Below, piece after piece: positions 34,201-43,123 of a stretch of 64,000 nt of DNA (its first letter is position 1; each line of letters opens with the position of its first letter). Both the position numbers and the translations under genes were made by a program. Source of the DNA: T3SED10-260 sp035363255 (GTDB taxonomy: Bacteria > Caldisericota > Caldisericia > UBA6126). The stretch covers positions 39,433 through 103,432 of the forward strand of contig DAOSES010000006.1 in NCBI GenBank assembly GCA_035363255.1, read 5' to 3'. The notes beneath the pieces are model-generated. The model was not told the origin of the DNA and searched no databases. It worked only from the letters and a program-made list of their open reading frames with translations.

Positions 34201-36780
34201 GAACTTGATCTTCCCTTATCATGGACTCCCCCCTTTTATGCCTGGCAGAAACCTGGCACTGAAAAGGATTCTTACCATCCAGGAGCTTCAATAGAGCTTG
34301 CAGTTTTTCCTTCGATGGATACTCAGCTTAGCATTTCAATTGAAACACAGGGTAAAGCGCGAAGATTGCTGATCGACAAAAATTTCACTGCATCAGTGAT
34401 GCAAGCAGAAACAATCCTCATCCCAGAAGATCTCCCCCCTGGAACTGCCTATTGCTTGATTGAATCAAGCCAACCTCAGGGTTTGGTAAGGATCCCTTTG
34501 CTCGTTCAAGAACAAAGACATGAATGGCAGGGACAAGTGGTGGATCCTTTTGGAAATTTGCTGATGGGGGTTGACATTAAAGATGGGGAAGGAAAAGAGA
34601 GCATAGCAAAAACCAATGAATGGGGTTATTTTGCTTTAGACCAAGCAGATTCAGCAATCAGCTTTCATCAACAAGCCTATGCTCCAGTATTTCTAAAAAA
34701 ATCAGAAAATACCTCTATGCAAGTGGTCCAATTAAGTTATGAGCTGGAGGATTCGGATATTACAATGCAAGATATTACCGTCTCAGATGATTTTACAGAG
34801 TTTGAATGGATGATTCCATTGCGATCGGGATGGATTCCAGCAGTGGAGTTTTCCATATATTCAGGCATCAAAGAAGAAGTTGGGGAGGGTGAGGAAGCTC
34901 CAGAAGAAAAGCCATGGAAAAGCTGGCCAAAAAGAGACTTGTTTCCTGGCCATTGTTATCGTTTGCATATTGATGGAGTCCCTCTATCTTCAGACACGCG
35001 CCTGGAATGGAAACACTCTGATCAACGACATTCGGTTCCGATTGTTAAAGGCTTGCCCTATCGATGGCATGTAGAAAGTTTACCGCCTATACCCATAGTG
35101 GATGCTGGCAAAGAGCTTGTGCTTGAGTTGGACTTATATACTCATGGATATTACAAGAAGATTGTATATCTTGAAGTGGCAAGTGAAAATCCTGAAATCA
35201 AGGCTTGGCTGCTTCCTGAGCGTTTTGTATCAGGACAATTGCTAAGACTTATGCTTGACATACCTAGCCATGTTCCTGAAGGTACTTATCTGTTTTACCT
35301 CAGCATGAAACTTGACGATCACAAAGATATCCGACCCTTACGAGTATCGATTCGTCAACCGCGAGCAGTTGAAACCAAGAACTTGAGCTGGCAGCCCACC
35401 TTATATGAAAATCAAGCTATTGAGCAAAGGTTTTTCTTTAAAGATGGAATAGAAGAGCCTCAAAAATTCCCTGCACTTCCTGATGGAGTCAAGGTTCAAT
35501 ATTTGCCCTCTGAGCTACTTGTTCAGCTACAAAGCCCGAAACCTATTCCTAGCTTTTCATTGCCAGTGCACCATGCTGGAAATAAGCTTGCAGAAATTCA
35601 AGTTAATCCGCTGGTGCTTCCAAAAAAACAAATCACTGTGCCTGAGCTAACCTCCACTAGCGAAAGAGAAGGCGTGATGCTTCATTTGAATCCGCTTAGT
35701 GCAGGAACTTATTATCAAATCTTTCGATCTCAAGCCCAAGAGAGCAAGATACCTCAACATTTTGATTGGCGCAGCACAGCAAATTATCTTGATACGAGTG
35801 TCAAAGAGCGAGAAACTTATCATTATCGTGCTTTAGTCACCGACGGACAACTTGAAGCGGTTTGGACTGAAACAACCACTCTCATTTACCGGCAGTTGTT
35901 TATTGTCATCCATATTAATGATGGGCTTATCAGCAATCGAAAACAAATTGACTTGAAGGGGTCTGTGTCCATTGGTGCACGTTTATTCATCAACGACGAG
36001 TCCATCACCCTCGGTAGAAATGGAGTATTTGAAAAAACTTATTCCCTCAAGGAAGGACCCAATCGCTTTATTTTCAGAGCTGAGGATGATGCTGGGAATG
36101 TACTTGAAGAGCATCGTACGATATATCTTGATACTGAGCCTCCTCAGATTGAGTTGATTTCTCCCGATCAAAACATTACCCACACCCTTCAAAACAACCT
36201 GCAAATGAAAGTAAGATGTGAAGCAAAGGCTTATTTGGCTGTTAACGGAAACAAGCTTGATCTTGATGAGTCAGGGGTAGCCACATTTTCAACAAGCTTA
36301 GCTTTTGGTAGAAATGATTTTCAGTGGTTTGCTACCGACAGGGCGGGAAACCAAACCAAGCTAAACACCTGGGTATATAGATATAAGGCACAAACCCTGC
36401 TCAAGCTTCAAATTGCCAATCGAACAGCATATATTGGCGAAAAAGCTATAATTCTTGATGCTCCTCCCCAGATTGTGAGTGGTAGAACCCTGGTTCCTTT
36501 AAGATTTATAGCTGAAGCTATGGGGAGCAAAGTGGAGTGGATTGCTTCGAGCAAGGAGATAATTCTTCGTTTGGGCGATAAAACCATCAAACTTCAAGTC
36601 GGGCTGAAAGAAGCCTTGATAAATAATCAAGATAAAGTTATCCTTGATGTTCCTCCAATGATAATGGAAGGACGAACTATGGTTCCCTTGCGTTTTGTTG
36701 CGGAGGTCTTGAATAGTAAGGTTGACTGGTTGCCTCAAACCAAAGAAATACATGTATTGGTGTGGGTTTGGGAAGCATAA
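31231..36780 (+). CDS. Giant secreted protein: carboxypeptidase-regulatory-like, FN3 and stalk domains
   Basis: An 1849-aa exported protein with a signal peptide (LIIAVLISLMMMAWAFPF). Several carboxypeptidase-regulatory-like beta-sandwiches follow (patterns EDEGYFVFKQLPPGTYKVRV near 165, DERGFFEIPDVPAGIHVVRV near 350, DAEGHFVLKDLEEGMYRWMV near 950). There is at least one fibronectin III domain near 715-810 (TNLRARYIREKGSITLTWGPP) and Ig-like segments (EGPNRFIFRAEDDAGNVL). A C-terminal copper-amine-oxidase-like stalk pair follows (GRTLVPLRFIAEAMGSKVEW and GRTMVPLRFVAEVLNSKVDW). No enzyme domain is visible, so it is probably an adhesive or structural surface protein. SD GGAGG is present. Confidence 0.86.
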   Translation: MLKRLIIAVLISLMMMAWAFPFEIHTSNARDLRMDFRTDPERFVLEDSYLHLYVTCNDASWLTIELLMGQQTILWQEHIEVSAQVEKYLQIPVVYPLLEDFEVRILAQAQNSTSKAQNQRKFVIQRKQQGSLSLQGRITQCSPFQPLGLEGALIEIISGPSAGKELTEDEGYFVFKQLPPGTYKVRVSHPCSSDALEKIIFLDEKTSFQEWCLQTYRIPDMDLWLNKPSGSVFEVGETMTVFLRSSVSMKADVMITDSRETKPLFRGLHLQQDQIQRFFWRPTPAQRLGKVELALVPAEEQLCGEARYQFQLISNMQTGVIGGRVRLGGKAMQGVKVYLPLQSTAPAFTDERGFFEIPDVPAGIHVVRVMTSEDMYADKHGVEVSKGKITEGVEIDLPNENINFVLDPPQIFATTHERREKQVPLLISLDEGSINNLQVKIVEGPSELSVFPSSLPSLLREKRRVWLVIPENCPVGDHSVTVRIGNNLHSVEWKGLIQVTGLSRGTFDASIAPLKKTVIQGEEAIFEVKVEKFTNFNAKVSIKAETLPPYSEFQAEEAKTAPASIQFKVRTSLNTPPAQYSVWIKAEGDQLSSWYSCQLEVLKTGGTLASVPDSTWNPIVSAGQHVQSTISLWSPKGETRQVRIQLAYGPTWLRFENRNIGTVGESPIEVPLIVQPDNQVVSGAYNYSINLIYGERSEGFFKLEGQIYVQQNELDTPTNLRARYIREKGSITLTWGPPAEAADQVVGYNLYRSLRYPTLEHAVPLNYSLITDRTYVDDDFLVGKSYWYVVRAVRSDGSLSPRSNTAEIRINPSFVFSMKSSFSKGEKAVCFVGEQIGLTLKPSHSASVEVWIKQNESSVLVLSQSLIGKALQDLYFITPDLEGEALIEVKAVKEDGQQSISQHSINIKKNRKGNIQVKGKLFNSLYQRPISHARIWVWDGFSRAESYTDAEGHFVLKDLEEGMYRWMVEYAGTKALTEARYVSANQNEPLELDLPLSWTPPFYAWQKPGTEKDSYHPGASIELAVFPSMDTQLSISIETQGKARRLLIDKNFTASVMQAETILIPEDLPPGTAYCLIESSQPQGLVRIPLLVQEQRHEWQGQVVDPFGNLLMGVDIKDGEGKESIAKTNEWGYFALDQADSAISFHQQAYAPVFLKKSENTSMQVVQLSYELEDSDITMQDITVSDDFTEFEWMIPLRSGWIPAVEFSIYSGIKEEVGEGEEAPEEKPWKSWPKRDLFPGHCYRLHIDGVPLSSDTRLEWKHSDQRHSVPIVKGLPYRWHVESLPPIPIVDAGKELVLELDLYTHGYYKKIVYLEVASENPEIKAWLLPERFVSGQLLRLMLDIPSHVPEGTYLFYLSMKLDDHKDIRPLRVSIRQPRAVETKNLSWQPTLYENQAIEQRFFFKDGIEEPQKFPALPDGVKVQYLPSELLVQLQSPKPIPSFSLPVHHAGNKLAEIQVNPLVLPKKQITVPELTSTSEREGVMLHLNPLSAGTYYQIFRSQAQESKIPQHFDWRSTANYLDTSVKERETYHYRALVTDGQLEAVWTETTTLIYRQLFIVIHINDGLISNRKQIDLKGSVSIGARLFINDESITLGRNGVFEKTYSLKEGPNRFIFRAEDDAGNVLEEHRTIYLDTEPPQIELISPDQNITHTLQNNLQMKVRCEAKAYLAVNGNKLDLDESGVATFSTSLAFGRNDFQWFATDRAGNQTKLNTWVYRYKAQTLLKLQIANRTAYIGEKAIILDAPPQIVSGRTLVPLRFIAEAMGSKVEWIASSKEIILRLGDKTIKLQVGLKEALINNQDKVILDVPPMIMEGRTMVPLRFVAEVLNSKVDWLPQTKEIHVLVWVWEA

Positions 36781-36805
36781 GTAAGGACACAAATTGGAGG
36801 ATGCG

Positions 36806-37237
36806 ATGAAAGCTAAAAAAATTAATCCTGACCGTTGGGTAATTCGACTTGAAAAAGGCGAAGAAATCGTGCAGACCTTGAAGGCTTTTTGTCAGAAGAA
36901 TCACTTGACCGGAGGATCAATATCGGGTATTGGAGCTAGCAATTCAATTACTATCGGACTATTTGAATGTGAAAATAAACAATATCAATCCCTCGAATTG
37001 GTAGGCGATTTTGAAATAACAAGTCTTTTAGGAAATCTATCCACCTTCAAAGGAGAGGTTTATCTTCACCTACATGCCACGATTGCAGACAAAAATCAAA
37101 GGGTCTTTGGAGGCCATTTAAACCAAGCCATCATCAGCGCTACAGCAGAAATTGTTCTGCAAGAAATGCCAGGGTTTGGAGATCGCTATTTTGACGATGA
37201 AATAGGTTTAAACCTGTTAGATTTACCTGATGCATAA
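36806..37237 (+). CDS. PPC/DUF296-domain protein
   Basis: A 143-aa single-domain protein of the plants-and-prokaryotes-conserved (PPC) family. GGSISGIGASNSITIGLF is followed by HLHATIADKNQRVFGGHL, whose histidines are the conserved metal-site pattern. Stand-alone bacterial members form trimers, and their role is unsettled; in plants the domain sits in AT-hook DNA-binding proteins. The ATG at 36806 is chosen because GGAGG (36796-36800) lies just upstream. A TTG at 36794 would place the SD inside the gene. It follows the surface-protein gene by 25 bp. Confidence 0.82.
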   Translation: MKAKKINPDRWVIRLEKGEEIVQTLKAFCQKNHLTGGSISGIGASNSITIGLFECENKQYQSLELVGDFEITSLLGNLSTFKGEVYLHLHATIADKNQRVFGGHLNQAIISATAEIVLQEMPGFGDRYFDDEIGLNLLDLPDA

Positions 37238-37261
37238 ATCTCAATAATTTTGAACGTTTCC

Positions 37262-37291
37262 TTGACAGCTAAAGTATGTTTAAAGCATAAA
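37262..37291 (+). promoter_or_regulatory. Promoter of the metK operon
   Basis: A perfect TTGACA (37262-37267), an 18-bp spacer and CATAAA (37286-37291). GGAGG and the ATG at 37319 follow. The 80-bp leader region is too short for an S-box riboswitch, and none is seen. Confidence 0.55.
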
Positions 37292-37318
37292 ATGAATTTG
37301 GATGGAGGTTGCAACTAA

Positions 37319-38467
37319 ATGGCACAAGAAGTTAATCGGAGATATTTCACGTCTGAATCTGTCACAGAAGGACACCCAGACAAAGTGTGTGACCAAATCT
37401 CAGATGCTATACTGGATGAAATTCTTGCCAATGATCCCCAGGGAAGAGTGGCTTGCGAAGTGGTTGTCACAACGGGACTCGTGATGGTGATGGGTGAAAT
37501 CACCACTTCATGCTATGTCGATATTCCCAAAATCACCCGTCAAACCATCTCAGAAATCGGATATCACAATCAAAATTGTGGTTTTGATTCTGAAACCTGT
37601 GGGGTAATCAATACGGTAAAAGAACAATCTCCCGACATATCCTGTGGAGTGGATACTGGTGGAGCAGGAGACCAGGGCATGATGTTTGGATATGCTTGCA
37701 ATGAAACTCCTGAGTTTATGCCTCTGCCTATTTCTTTGGCTCATCAACTGGCCCATCGGCTGGCAGAAGTTCGTAAATCAGGATTGTTGCCTTATCTTCG
37801 ACCCGATGGGAAAACCCAGGTAACGGTGGAATATGATGAGAATCAGCAAGCGCTTCGAGTGGATACCGTTTTGATTTCCACCCAGCATACTCCCAATGTT
37901 TCCCAAGCTACTATCGCCAGAGACTTAAAAGAACACGTTATACTGCCTGTGATTCCTGCCTCCCTTCTGGATGAAAATACCCGCTATCTCACCAATCCTA
38001 CTGGAATATTTTGTATTGGGGGCCCCGAAGCTGACTCAGGTTTAACTGGTCGTAAGATAATTGTAGACACCTATGGAGGCTATTCCCGTCATGGTGGGGG
38101 GTCCTTTTCCGGCAAAGATCCCACCAAGGTGGATCGTTCTGCGGCATATGCCACCCGTCATGCAGCTAAAAATATTGTAGCTGCTGGTCTTGCTGATCGT
38201 TGTGAATTGCAATTGGCTTATGCCATAGGGGTAGCCGAACCTATTTCAGTCTATATTGATACTTTCGGAACTCATAAAATTCCAATGGAAGAGCTCTACC
38301 GCAAAGTACTCAAAACCTTCAACTTTCAACCCAGGTCCATTATTGAGTATTTTGGACTGCGTAGACCGATCTACCGAAAAATAGCAGCCTATGGGCATTT
38401 TGGTCGCACAGACCTGGATCTCCCCTGGGAAAAACTCGATAAAGTGGAGGCATTAAAAAATGCTTGA
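37319..38467 (+). CDS. metK: S-adenosylmethionine synthetase
   Basis: Makes S-adenosylmethionine from methionine and ATP in the cytoplasm. The 382-aa protein carries the family signatures GHPDKVCDQISDAILD, GAGDQGMMFGYACNET and GGGSFSGKDPTKVDRSAAYA, plus YAIGVAEP near the C-terminus. Length and domain order are standard. The stop overlaps the next start by 8 bp, and a GGAGG for the HD-domain gene lies inside the metK 3' end. It thus heads an operon metK-HD-M50-plsC. Confidence 0.97.
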   Translation: MAQEVNRRYFTSESVTEGHPDKVCDQISDAILDEILANDPQGRVACEVVVTTGLVMVMGEITTSCYVDIPKITRQTISEIGYHNQNCGFDSETCGVINTVKEQSPDISCGVDTGGAGDQGMMFGYACNETPEFMPLPISLAHQLAHRLAEVRKSGLLPYLRPDGKTQVTVEYDENQQALRVDTVLISTQHTPNVSQATIARDLKEHVILPVIPASLLDENTRYLTNPTGIFCIGGPEADSGLTGRKIIVDTYGGYSRHGGGSFSGKDPTKVDRSAAYATRHAAKNIVAAGLADRCELQLAYAIGVAEPISVYIDTFGTHKIPMEELYRKVLKTFNFQPRSIIEYFGLRRPIYRKIAAYGHFGRTDLDLPWEKLDKVEALKNA

Positions 38468-39008
38468 ACGCCAAGAAGCACTGACTTTTCTTCGTCAGCA
38501 TATTCACAAGGAAAACCTGGTCAAACATATGCTGGCCACTGAAGTTTGCATGCGCAAATTGGCTGAAACTCGCAAGGAAGACCAGGAATCCTGGGCTTTG
38601 GCAGGGCTTTTACACGATATAGACTACGAATTGACTGCAGAAAACCCTCAGAAACACGGAATCATATCGATGGACATGCTTGCTGGCTCCGACCTTAGCC
38701 CCGAGATCCTTGATGCCATCAAATCACATTCAGGGCATTGCGAACGAAGCACTCCCATGGCTAAGGCTCTTTATGCCATCGATCCTTTGACAGGTTTGAT
38801 TGTAGCCTCTGCCTTGATGACACCCATGCGTAAGCTTTCTGCCTTAAATACTGAAACTGTTATGAAGCGCTACAAAGAAAAACGCTTCGCTGCTGGAGCT
38901 TGCAGAGATCAGATAGCATCATGTACTGAGTTGGGTTTAACTTTGGATGTGTTTGTAGGATTATGCGTTGAGGCGATGCAGAATGCTTCCGATGAATTGG
39001 GGCTCTGA
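38460..39008 (+). CDS. HD-domain phosphohydrolase-like protein
   Basis: A 182-aa HD-superfamily protein. The metal-binding His-Asp doublet is in LAGLLHDIDYE, with an upstream histidine in KHMLATEV and a downstream histidine in AIKSHSGH. Together these fit the H...HD...D set. Such stand-alone HD proteins are metal-dependent phosphomonoesterases or phosphodiesterases, often nucleotide-related. The substrate is unknown. It overlaps metK by 8 bp, and its TGA shares one base with the ATG of the protease gene, so it is translationally coupled on both sides. Confidence 0.84.
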   Translation: MLERQEALTFLRQHIHKENLVKHMLATEVCMRKLAETRKEDQESWALAGLLHDIDYELTAENPQKHGIISMDMLAGSDLSPEILDAIKSHSGHCERSTPMAKALYAIDPLTGLIVASALMTPMRKLSALNTETVMKRYKEKRFAAGACRDQIASCTELGLTLDVFVGLCVEAMQNASDELGL

Positions 39009-39613
39009 TGAGACCTGATTTCATTATGTCTCTGCTTATAAATATTCCTGCTGTTTTGGTTGCCATCACCGTCCATGAGTTTTCTCATGCGCTGGCGGCT
39101 TATAAAATGGGGGATACCACTGCCGCCGACCAAGGGCGCTTGAGCCTAAATCCATTGGATCACTTGGATCCTATCGGCACCCTAATGCTTGTAATATTTC
39201 GATTTGGTTGGGCTAAGCCTGTGCCTATCAACCCTTATCGGTTCAAGAACTATAAAAAGGGAGTGATTATCGTTTCCCTTGCGGGGCCTGCTTCCAATTT
39301 AATTATGGCTATGGCAGGTGCTATTCTGGCTCGTTTCATTATTCCTATGGGTATCTATGTTTTGAGCCAGTTTATCTACACTTTTATTTTTATCAACATC
39401 GTATTGGCTATATTTAATCTCTTACCTATTCCTCCCCTCGATGGATCCAGGCTGATTACCGTTATGATTCCCCCCAAATACAATCATATTGCTATCTTTC
39501 TGGAACGGTACGGATTTCTTATTCTTGTGGTCATTTTATTTGGATTCCCAGGGATATTCAGTGCAGTGGTTCAGCCTATTGCGAACTATCTTTTGAACCT
39601 TTTTCTTTTCTAA
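39008..39613 (+). CDS. Site-2 protease family (M50) membrane metallopeptidase
   Basis: A 201-aa polytopic membrane protease. The zinc motif HEFSH (residues 23-27) lies in the first membrane helix (AITVHEFSHALAAYKMGD). The second conserved motif, IPPLDGSRL, is in a C-terminal helix and supplies the Asp ligand. It lacks PDZ domains, so it belongs to the minimal YwhC-like group rather than RseP. It presumably cleaves substrates within the membrane; the target is unknown. It is coupled to the HD gene and followed by plsC after 3 bp. Confidence 0.9.
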   Translation: MRPDFIMSLLINIPAVLVAITVHEFSHALAAYKMGDTTAADQGRLSLNPLDHLDPIGTLMLVIFRFGWAKPVPINPYRFKNYKKGVIIVSLAGPASNLIMAMAGAILARFIIPMGIYVLSQFIYTFIFINIVLAIFNLLPIPPLDGSRLITVMIPPKYNHIAIFLERYGFLILVVILFGFPGIFSAVVQPIANYLLNLFLF

Positions 39614-39616
39614 GCT

Positions 39617-40216
39617 ATGTTTTATTACTTTGCTTTGTATGTGGTTCGAGCCCTCTTATGGCTCCGATGCAGTATCAAAGTAGAGGGACTGGAAAACTTA
39701 CCTCTGCAGGGAGGAGGCTTTCTCCTTGCTAATCATGCCACAGTGCTTGATCCAGTGATCATTGGTTCTGTAATCACCAAACGTAAAATTCGATTTATGG
39801 CAAAAAAAGAACTATTCAATTCCTGGGGTATGAGAACCCTGATATCTCATCTTGGAGCTTTCCCAGTAGATCGAGCATCCACCGATCGTGCTTTTATCCA
39901 CCAGGTGACCCAATATCTGAGTCAAAATCAGGAATTGATTTTGATTTTCGGTGAAGGCACTCGAAACCGTACCCAAGAGCTTGCTTTGCTTCCTCTCAAA
40001 TCAGGTTTCGCTTTTTTAGCCAAACGATCCTCAGTTCCAGTGATACCTCTTTATGTGAGTGGAGTTCGATCGCTTTTCAAACCAATCTTTCGACCCAGAG
40101 TGCAGGTATCATTTGGTGAAGCCATGTATATCAATGAAATTCGAAGTGCGGTTCAAATCATGCAAGAAACCATGGAAAGCCTGGCATGGAAGCACAAGCA
40201 GGAACAAGCACAGTAA
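39617..40216 (+). CDS. plsC: 1-acyl-sn-glycerol-3-phosphate acyltransferase
   Basis: A 199-aa lysophosphatidic acid acyltransferase of phospholipid synthesis, membrane-associated through its hydrophobic N-terminus. Motif I is NHATVLD (catalytic His and Asp). Motif III is FGEGTRNRTQE, where the usual P-E-G-T-R has G for P. Motif IV is VIPLYVSG. These are the standard four-block signatures. It is the last gene of the metK operon. A new promoter follows 20 bp downstream. Confidence 0.9.
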   Translation: MFYYFALYVVRALLWLRCSIKVEGLENLPLQGGGFLLANHATVLDPVIIGSVITKRKIRFMAKKELFNSWGMRTLISHLGAFPVDRASTDRAFIHQVTQYLSQNQELILIFGEGTRNRTQELALLPLKSGFAFLAKRSSVPVIPLYVSGVRSLFKPIFRPRVQVSFGEAMYINEIRSAVQIMQETMESLAWKHKQEQAQ

Positions 40217-40235
40217 ACGAGAGCTGAAGGTGATT

Positions 40236-40264
40236 TTGTGGTAAGCTTTAAAAAAGGGTATAAT
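40236..40264 (+). promoter_or_regulatory. Promoter of the AAA-R3H gene, likely leaderless
   Basis: A perfect TATAAT (40259-40264) with a weak TTGTGG (40236-40241) at 17 bp. The ATG (40274) comes ten bases after the -10 box, and the bases between (TAAACTGAT) hold no SD. Transcription would start within a few bases of the ATG. Confidence 0.5.
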
Positions 40265-40273
40265 TAAACTGAT

Positions 40274-41884
40274 ATGGATAGGATTTCGGATATTTTTGCA
40301 GAAGATATAGCACTTTTCCTGCAAGTATTTCCCTTGGAGCTCAGAAAGAGTATTCAAGAAGCAGGAGATTTGAACGACCTTATTGAAGTGATTCTGGACG
40401 TTGGAAGACTTCCAGAAGCACGGTTTTATCATGCTGTAAAAGCCTTATCCAGCAAAAAACTTGAAAAAGCAGATCTAAACCTCATCTTGGAGCAATTTGA
40501 TCATTTTGACCATGACAATCGTGCGGGAATTGATCGCACCCTTCATCGTATATCAGCCATACGTAACCGGCATGAAGAAATTGTGGGTCTCACCTGTCGA
40601 GTTGGCAGGGCTATTTTTGGTACAGTTGACATTGTCAAGGATATGGTAGAATCTGGTAAAAACATTCTACTCCTTGGCAAACCTGGGATAGGCAAAACCA
40701 CACTATTGCGCGAAAGTGCTCGAGTATTAAGCAAAGAATTATCCAAGCGAGTGGTTATTGTTGATACCTCCAATGAAATTGCAGGGGATGGCGATACTCC
40801 TCATCCCGCTGTGGGACTTTCCCGTAGAATGCAGGTTCCTCCTCGCCGCGAGCAATATCAAGTCATGATCGAAGCCGTAGAAAATCACACTCCCGAAGTC
40901 ATTATCATCGACGAAATCAGCACTTCCGAAGAAACTTCCGCTTGCCGTACTATCGCTGAGCGTGGAGTCCAACTTATCGCTACTGCCCATGGCAACACAC
41001 TCGAGAATGTTCTTTTCAATCCCACCATTAGTGATTTAGTGGGAGGGATCACCAGTGTGATTTTAAGTGATGAAGAAGCTGCAAGACGTGGAACCCAAAA
41101 AACAGTACTTGAGCGAACTTCCCAGCCCACTTTCAATGTGTTGATCGAAATTCATGGACGCGAAGAGTTTGCAATATATAAAGATGTACAGAGCACGGTG
41201 GATCGCTACTTAAGAGGTTTTCCAGTTGCTCCTGAAGTAAGAAAACGCAGTAATGACGGAGCAAGCTATGTGGTCGATAATCCAAGCACTGAACGCATTG
41301 ATCTACAACAAGAAAACTCCCTGTCTGACCAACACTTTCTCCAACGAAAAGGATCCAAAATATCCGAAGATCCCTTACTCAGCATTTCCCAACGAAAGCA
41401 GGTTCGAATTTTCCCTTTTGGGATTAGTGCCCACTATTTAAATCGAGCCCTAAAAGGGGCTCGTTTTGATGGAGTAATGGTAAAGCGCTTGCAAGATGCC
41501 AGTTTGATTTTAACAACCGAAACCTTTCGAAAAAAGAATTCAGATGCTTTGCGCATGGGCGAAAACATGAACATCCCCATCTATTCTATCTATTCCAATA
41601 CCCTCAGCGAAGTGAAAAAATTTGTTTCGCAATACCGGAGCCATGAAAAGCAAGCAGTATTCAGCCTGGAACGTATTGAAAAACTCATTGAGCAAGTATT
41701 CATTACCGAAACCCCAGTTAGTTTGCCTGCAGCAGACTCCAAAATTCGAAAGCTTGAACATCAACTAGCAGCCCGATTTGGCTTGAATTCAGAAAGTTAT
41801 GGAGAGGAGCCTTCACGTTTTGTGGTGGTGTATCCTCCTGGTAAAGATGAAAAGGAGTGGTCAAATGAAGACGAAATTAATTAA
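40274..41884 (+). CDS. AAA ATPase with R3H domain (SpoIIIAA/Ycf45-like)
   Basis: A 536-aa protein. A helical N-terminal region is followed by a P-loop ATPase with Walker A GKPGIGKT (135-142) and Walker B EVIIIDEIS (208-216). A linker region and a C-terminal R3H single-stranded nucleic-acid-binding domain follow (R-x3-H as RKLEH, ~490-525). The ATPase resembles SpoIIIAA and chloroplast Ycf45. The R3H fusion is common in Bacillota and cyanobacteria, with no settled function. A nucleic-acid role is inferred from R3H. Its 3' end overlaps the lipoprotein gene by 20 bp. Confidence 0.88.
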   Translation: MDRISDIFAEDIALFLQVFPLELRKSIQEAGDLNDLIEVILDVGRLPEARFYHAVKALSSKKLEKADLNLILEQFDHFDHDNRAGIDRTLHRISAIRNRHEEIVGLTCRVGRAIFGTVDIVKDMVESGKNILLLGKPGIGKTTLLRESARVLSKELSKRVVIVDTSNEIAGDGDTPHPAVGLSRRMQVPPRREQYQVMIEAVENHTPEVIIIDEISTSEETSACRTIAERGVQLIATAHGNTLENVLFNPTISDLVGGITSVILSDEEAARRGTQKTVLERTSQPTFNVLIEIHGREEFAIYKDVQSTVDRYLRGFPVAPEVRKRSNDGASYVVDNPSTERIDLQQENSLSDQHFLQRKGSKISEDPLLSISQRKQVRIFPFGISAHYLNRALKGARFDGVMVKRLQDASLILTTETFRKKNSDALRMGENMNIPIYSIYSNTLSEVKKFVSQYRSHEKQAVFSLERIEKLIEQVFITETPVSLPAADSKIRKLEHQLAARFGLNSESYGEEPSRFVVVYPPGKDEKEWSNEDEIN

Positions 41885-43103
41885 GTGGACTCATTGGCTC
41901 GTGGTCATGTTCATGGTATTATCACTTATTAGCGTCAATCAAGGATGTCGACGAGGCATCAAAGATTCAGAAACAGCTCTAATTGGAGTGATTACCGATG
42001 TTCAAAACCAGGTGCCAGTTGGAAAAGTACAGATTGAAATACGCAATACAAGCAATGGAAAAACCTTTAAAGGCACAAGTGATCAACAGGGAAGATTCAA
42101 AATCTTTTCCGAAGCTGGCTATTACGAGCTTAAAGCAGAACATCCCAAGTTTCATGCTTATCAACGCAGTATTGTCCTTGGAAAAGGCACTAATCAAGAA
42201 GATTTCTATATGTCACCCATGCTCGAAAAACCAGGCAGCTTCGAAGGTGAGATTATAGCTGAAGATACCAAAAAACCTCTTGAAAACGTTACCGTTCAGA
42301 TTGGCACAAACCTTGCCAAGACCGATGCCAAGGGTCGTTTTAAATTTGATTCCCTACCTTTGGGGTCTTATCCAGTGTGGGCAACTATTCCAGGATATCA
42401 GGCTGTAAATGAAACTGTCACTATCGTCCGTGGTGTCAATAAAGTCAAATACACCTTAAAGCGTTTAAACTTGTCAGACGTTACCAAACCCGCTGAGCCT
42501 TTACCCCGCAATCCTGTCTATGTGATCGATCCCACGTTCTTGGGTGATTTCCGAGCTCATTCTGTCAGGATTATCAAACCATTGAATGAACGACATGAGT
42601 ACAAGCTAATCTCTGAAAGCAGACATCGTAGATACTTAAATTATGATGAACAAGTAGATAAGGGAGAAGTGCTTTATGTGGATGATGCCATCTATGTGAA
42701 ATTTTTAGACAAATGGCAAGAACCAAAACAAATCAATACTTCCAGTAGGCCTGATGCTTTTATTGCCGACGATATCCTCATGGTATCCCACTACTTCAAC
42801 TTTACCGACAAGGATTTCGATATAAAAGAGCTTGGATCAGAAAAAATGAATGGCTACAACACCAAAAAGTATCAGTTATCTTCAAAAGCTACTGCTACCC
42901 CAGAAAAACATATCAATGTTCAACTTTGGATGATATTTGACGAATCCAACCCAAGAATACATCGAATGATTACTCGCATCAAAGGGCGAGTACCCGAACT
43001 GCTCAATATGGACACTTGGGCAGAGATTGATACCAATATCACCCATATCAATCAAAGCAACAAAATTGAGATTCCAGCCATCCATAAAGCAGCCAGCTCA
43101 TAA
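41865..43103 (+). CDS. Putative lipoprotein with carboxypeptidase-regulatory-like domains
   Basis: A 412-aa exported protein with a hydrophobic signal and a candidate lipid-modified Cys in VNQGC (the lipobox is not canonical). Two carboxypeptidase-regulatory-like beta-sandwiches follow (DQQGRFKIFSEAGYYELKAE and DAKGRFKFDSLPLGSYPVWA). The C-terminal ~220 residues resemble the LolA/LppX-type half-barrel used to shuttle lipids or lipoproteins, judged from strand pattern only. The ATG at 41865 has AGGAG (41853) upstream and lies inside the previous gene, indicating coupling. Two bases-rich SDs precede hrb 20 bp downstream. Confidence 0.78.
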   Translation: MKTKLIKWTHWLVVMFMVLSLISVNQGCRRGIKDSETALIGVITDVQNQVPVGKVQIEIRNTSNGKTFKGTSDQQGRFKIFSEAGYYELKAEHPKFHAYQRSIVLGKGTNQEDFYMSPMLEKPGSFEGEIIAEDTKKPLENVTVQIGTNLAKTDAKGRFKFDSLPLGSYPVWATIPGYQAVNETVTIVRGVNKVKYTLKRLNLSDVTKPAEPLPRNPVYVIDPTFLGDFRAHSVRIIKPLNERHEYKLISESRHRRYLNYDEQVDKGEVLYVDDAIYVKFLDKWQEPKQINTSSRPDAFIADDILMVSHYFNFTDKDFDIKELGSEKMNGYNTKKYQLSSKATATPEKHINVQLWMIFDESNPRIHRMITRIKGRVPELLNMDTWAEIDTNITHINQSNKIEIPAIHKAASS

Positions 43104-43123
43104 AATTTTTACGGAGGTGTATG

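Noticed and set aside
36380..36780. Copper amine oxidase enzyme
   Set aside because: Only the N-terminal-like stalk module is present in the three surface proteins. The catalytic topaquinone domain is absent.
37238..37318. A SAM (S-box) riboswitch before metK
   Set aside because: The gap is only 81 bp, part of which is promoter, and none of the S-box helices can be drawn.
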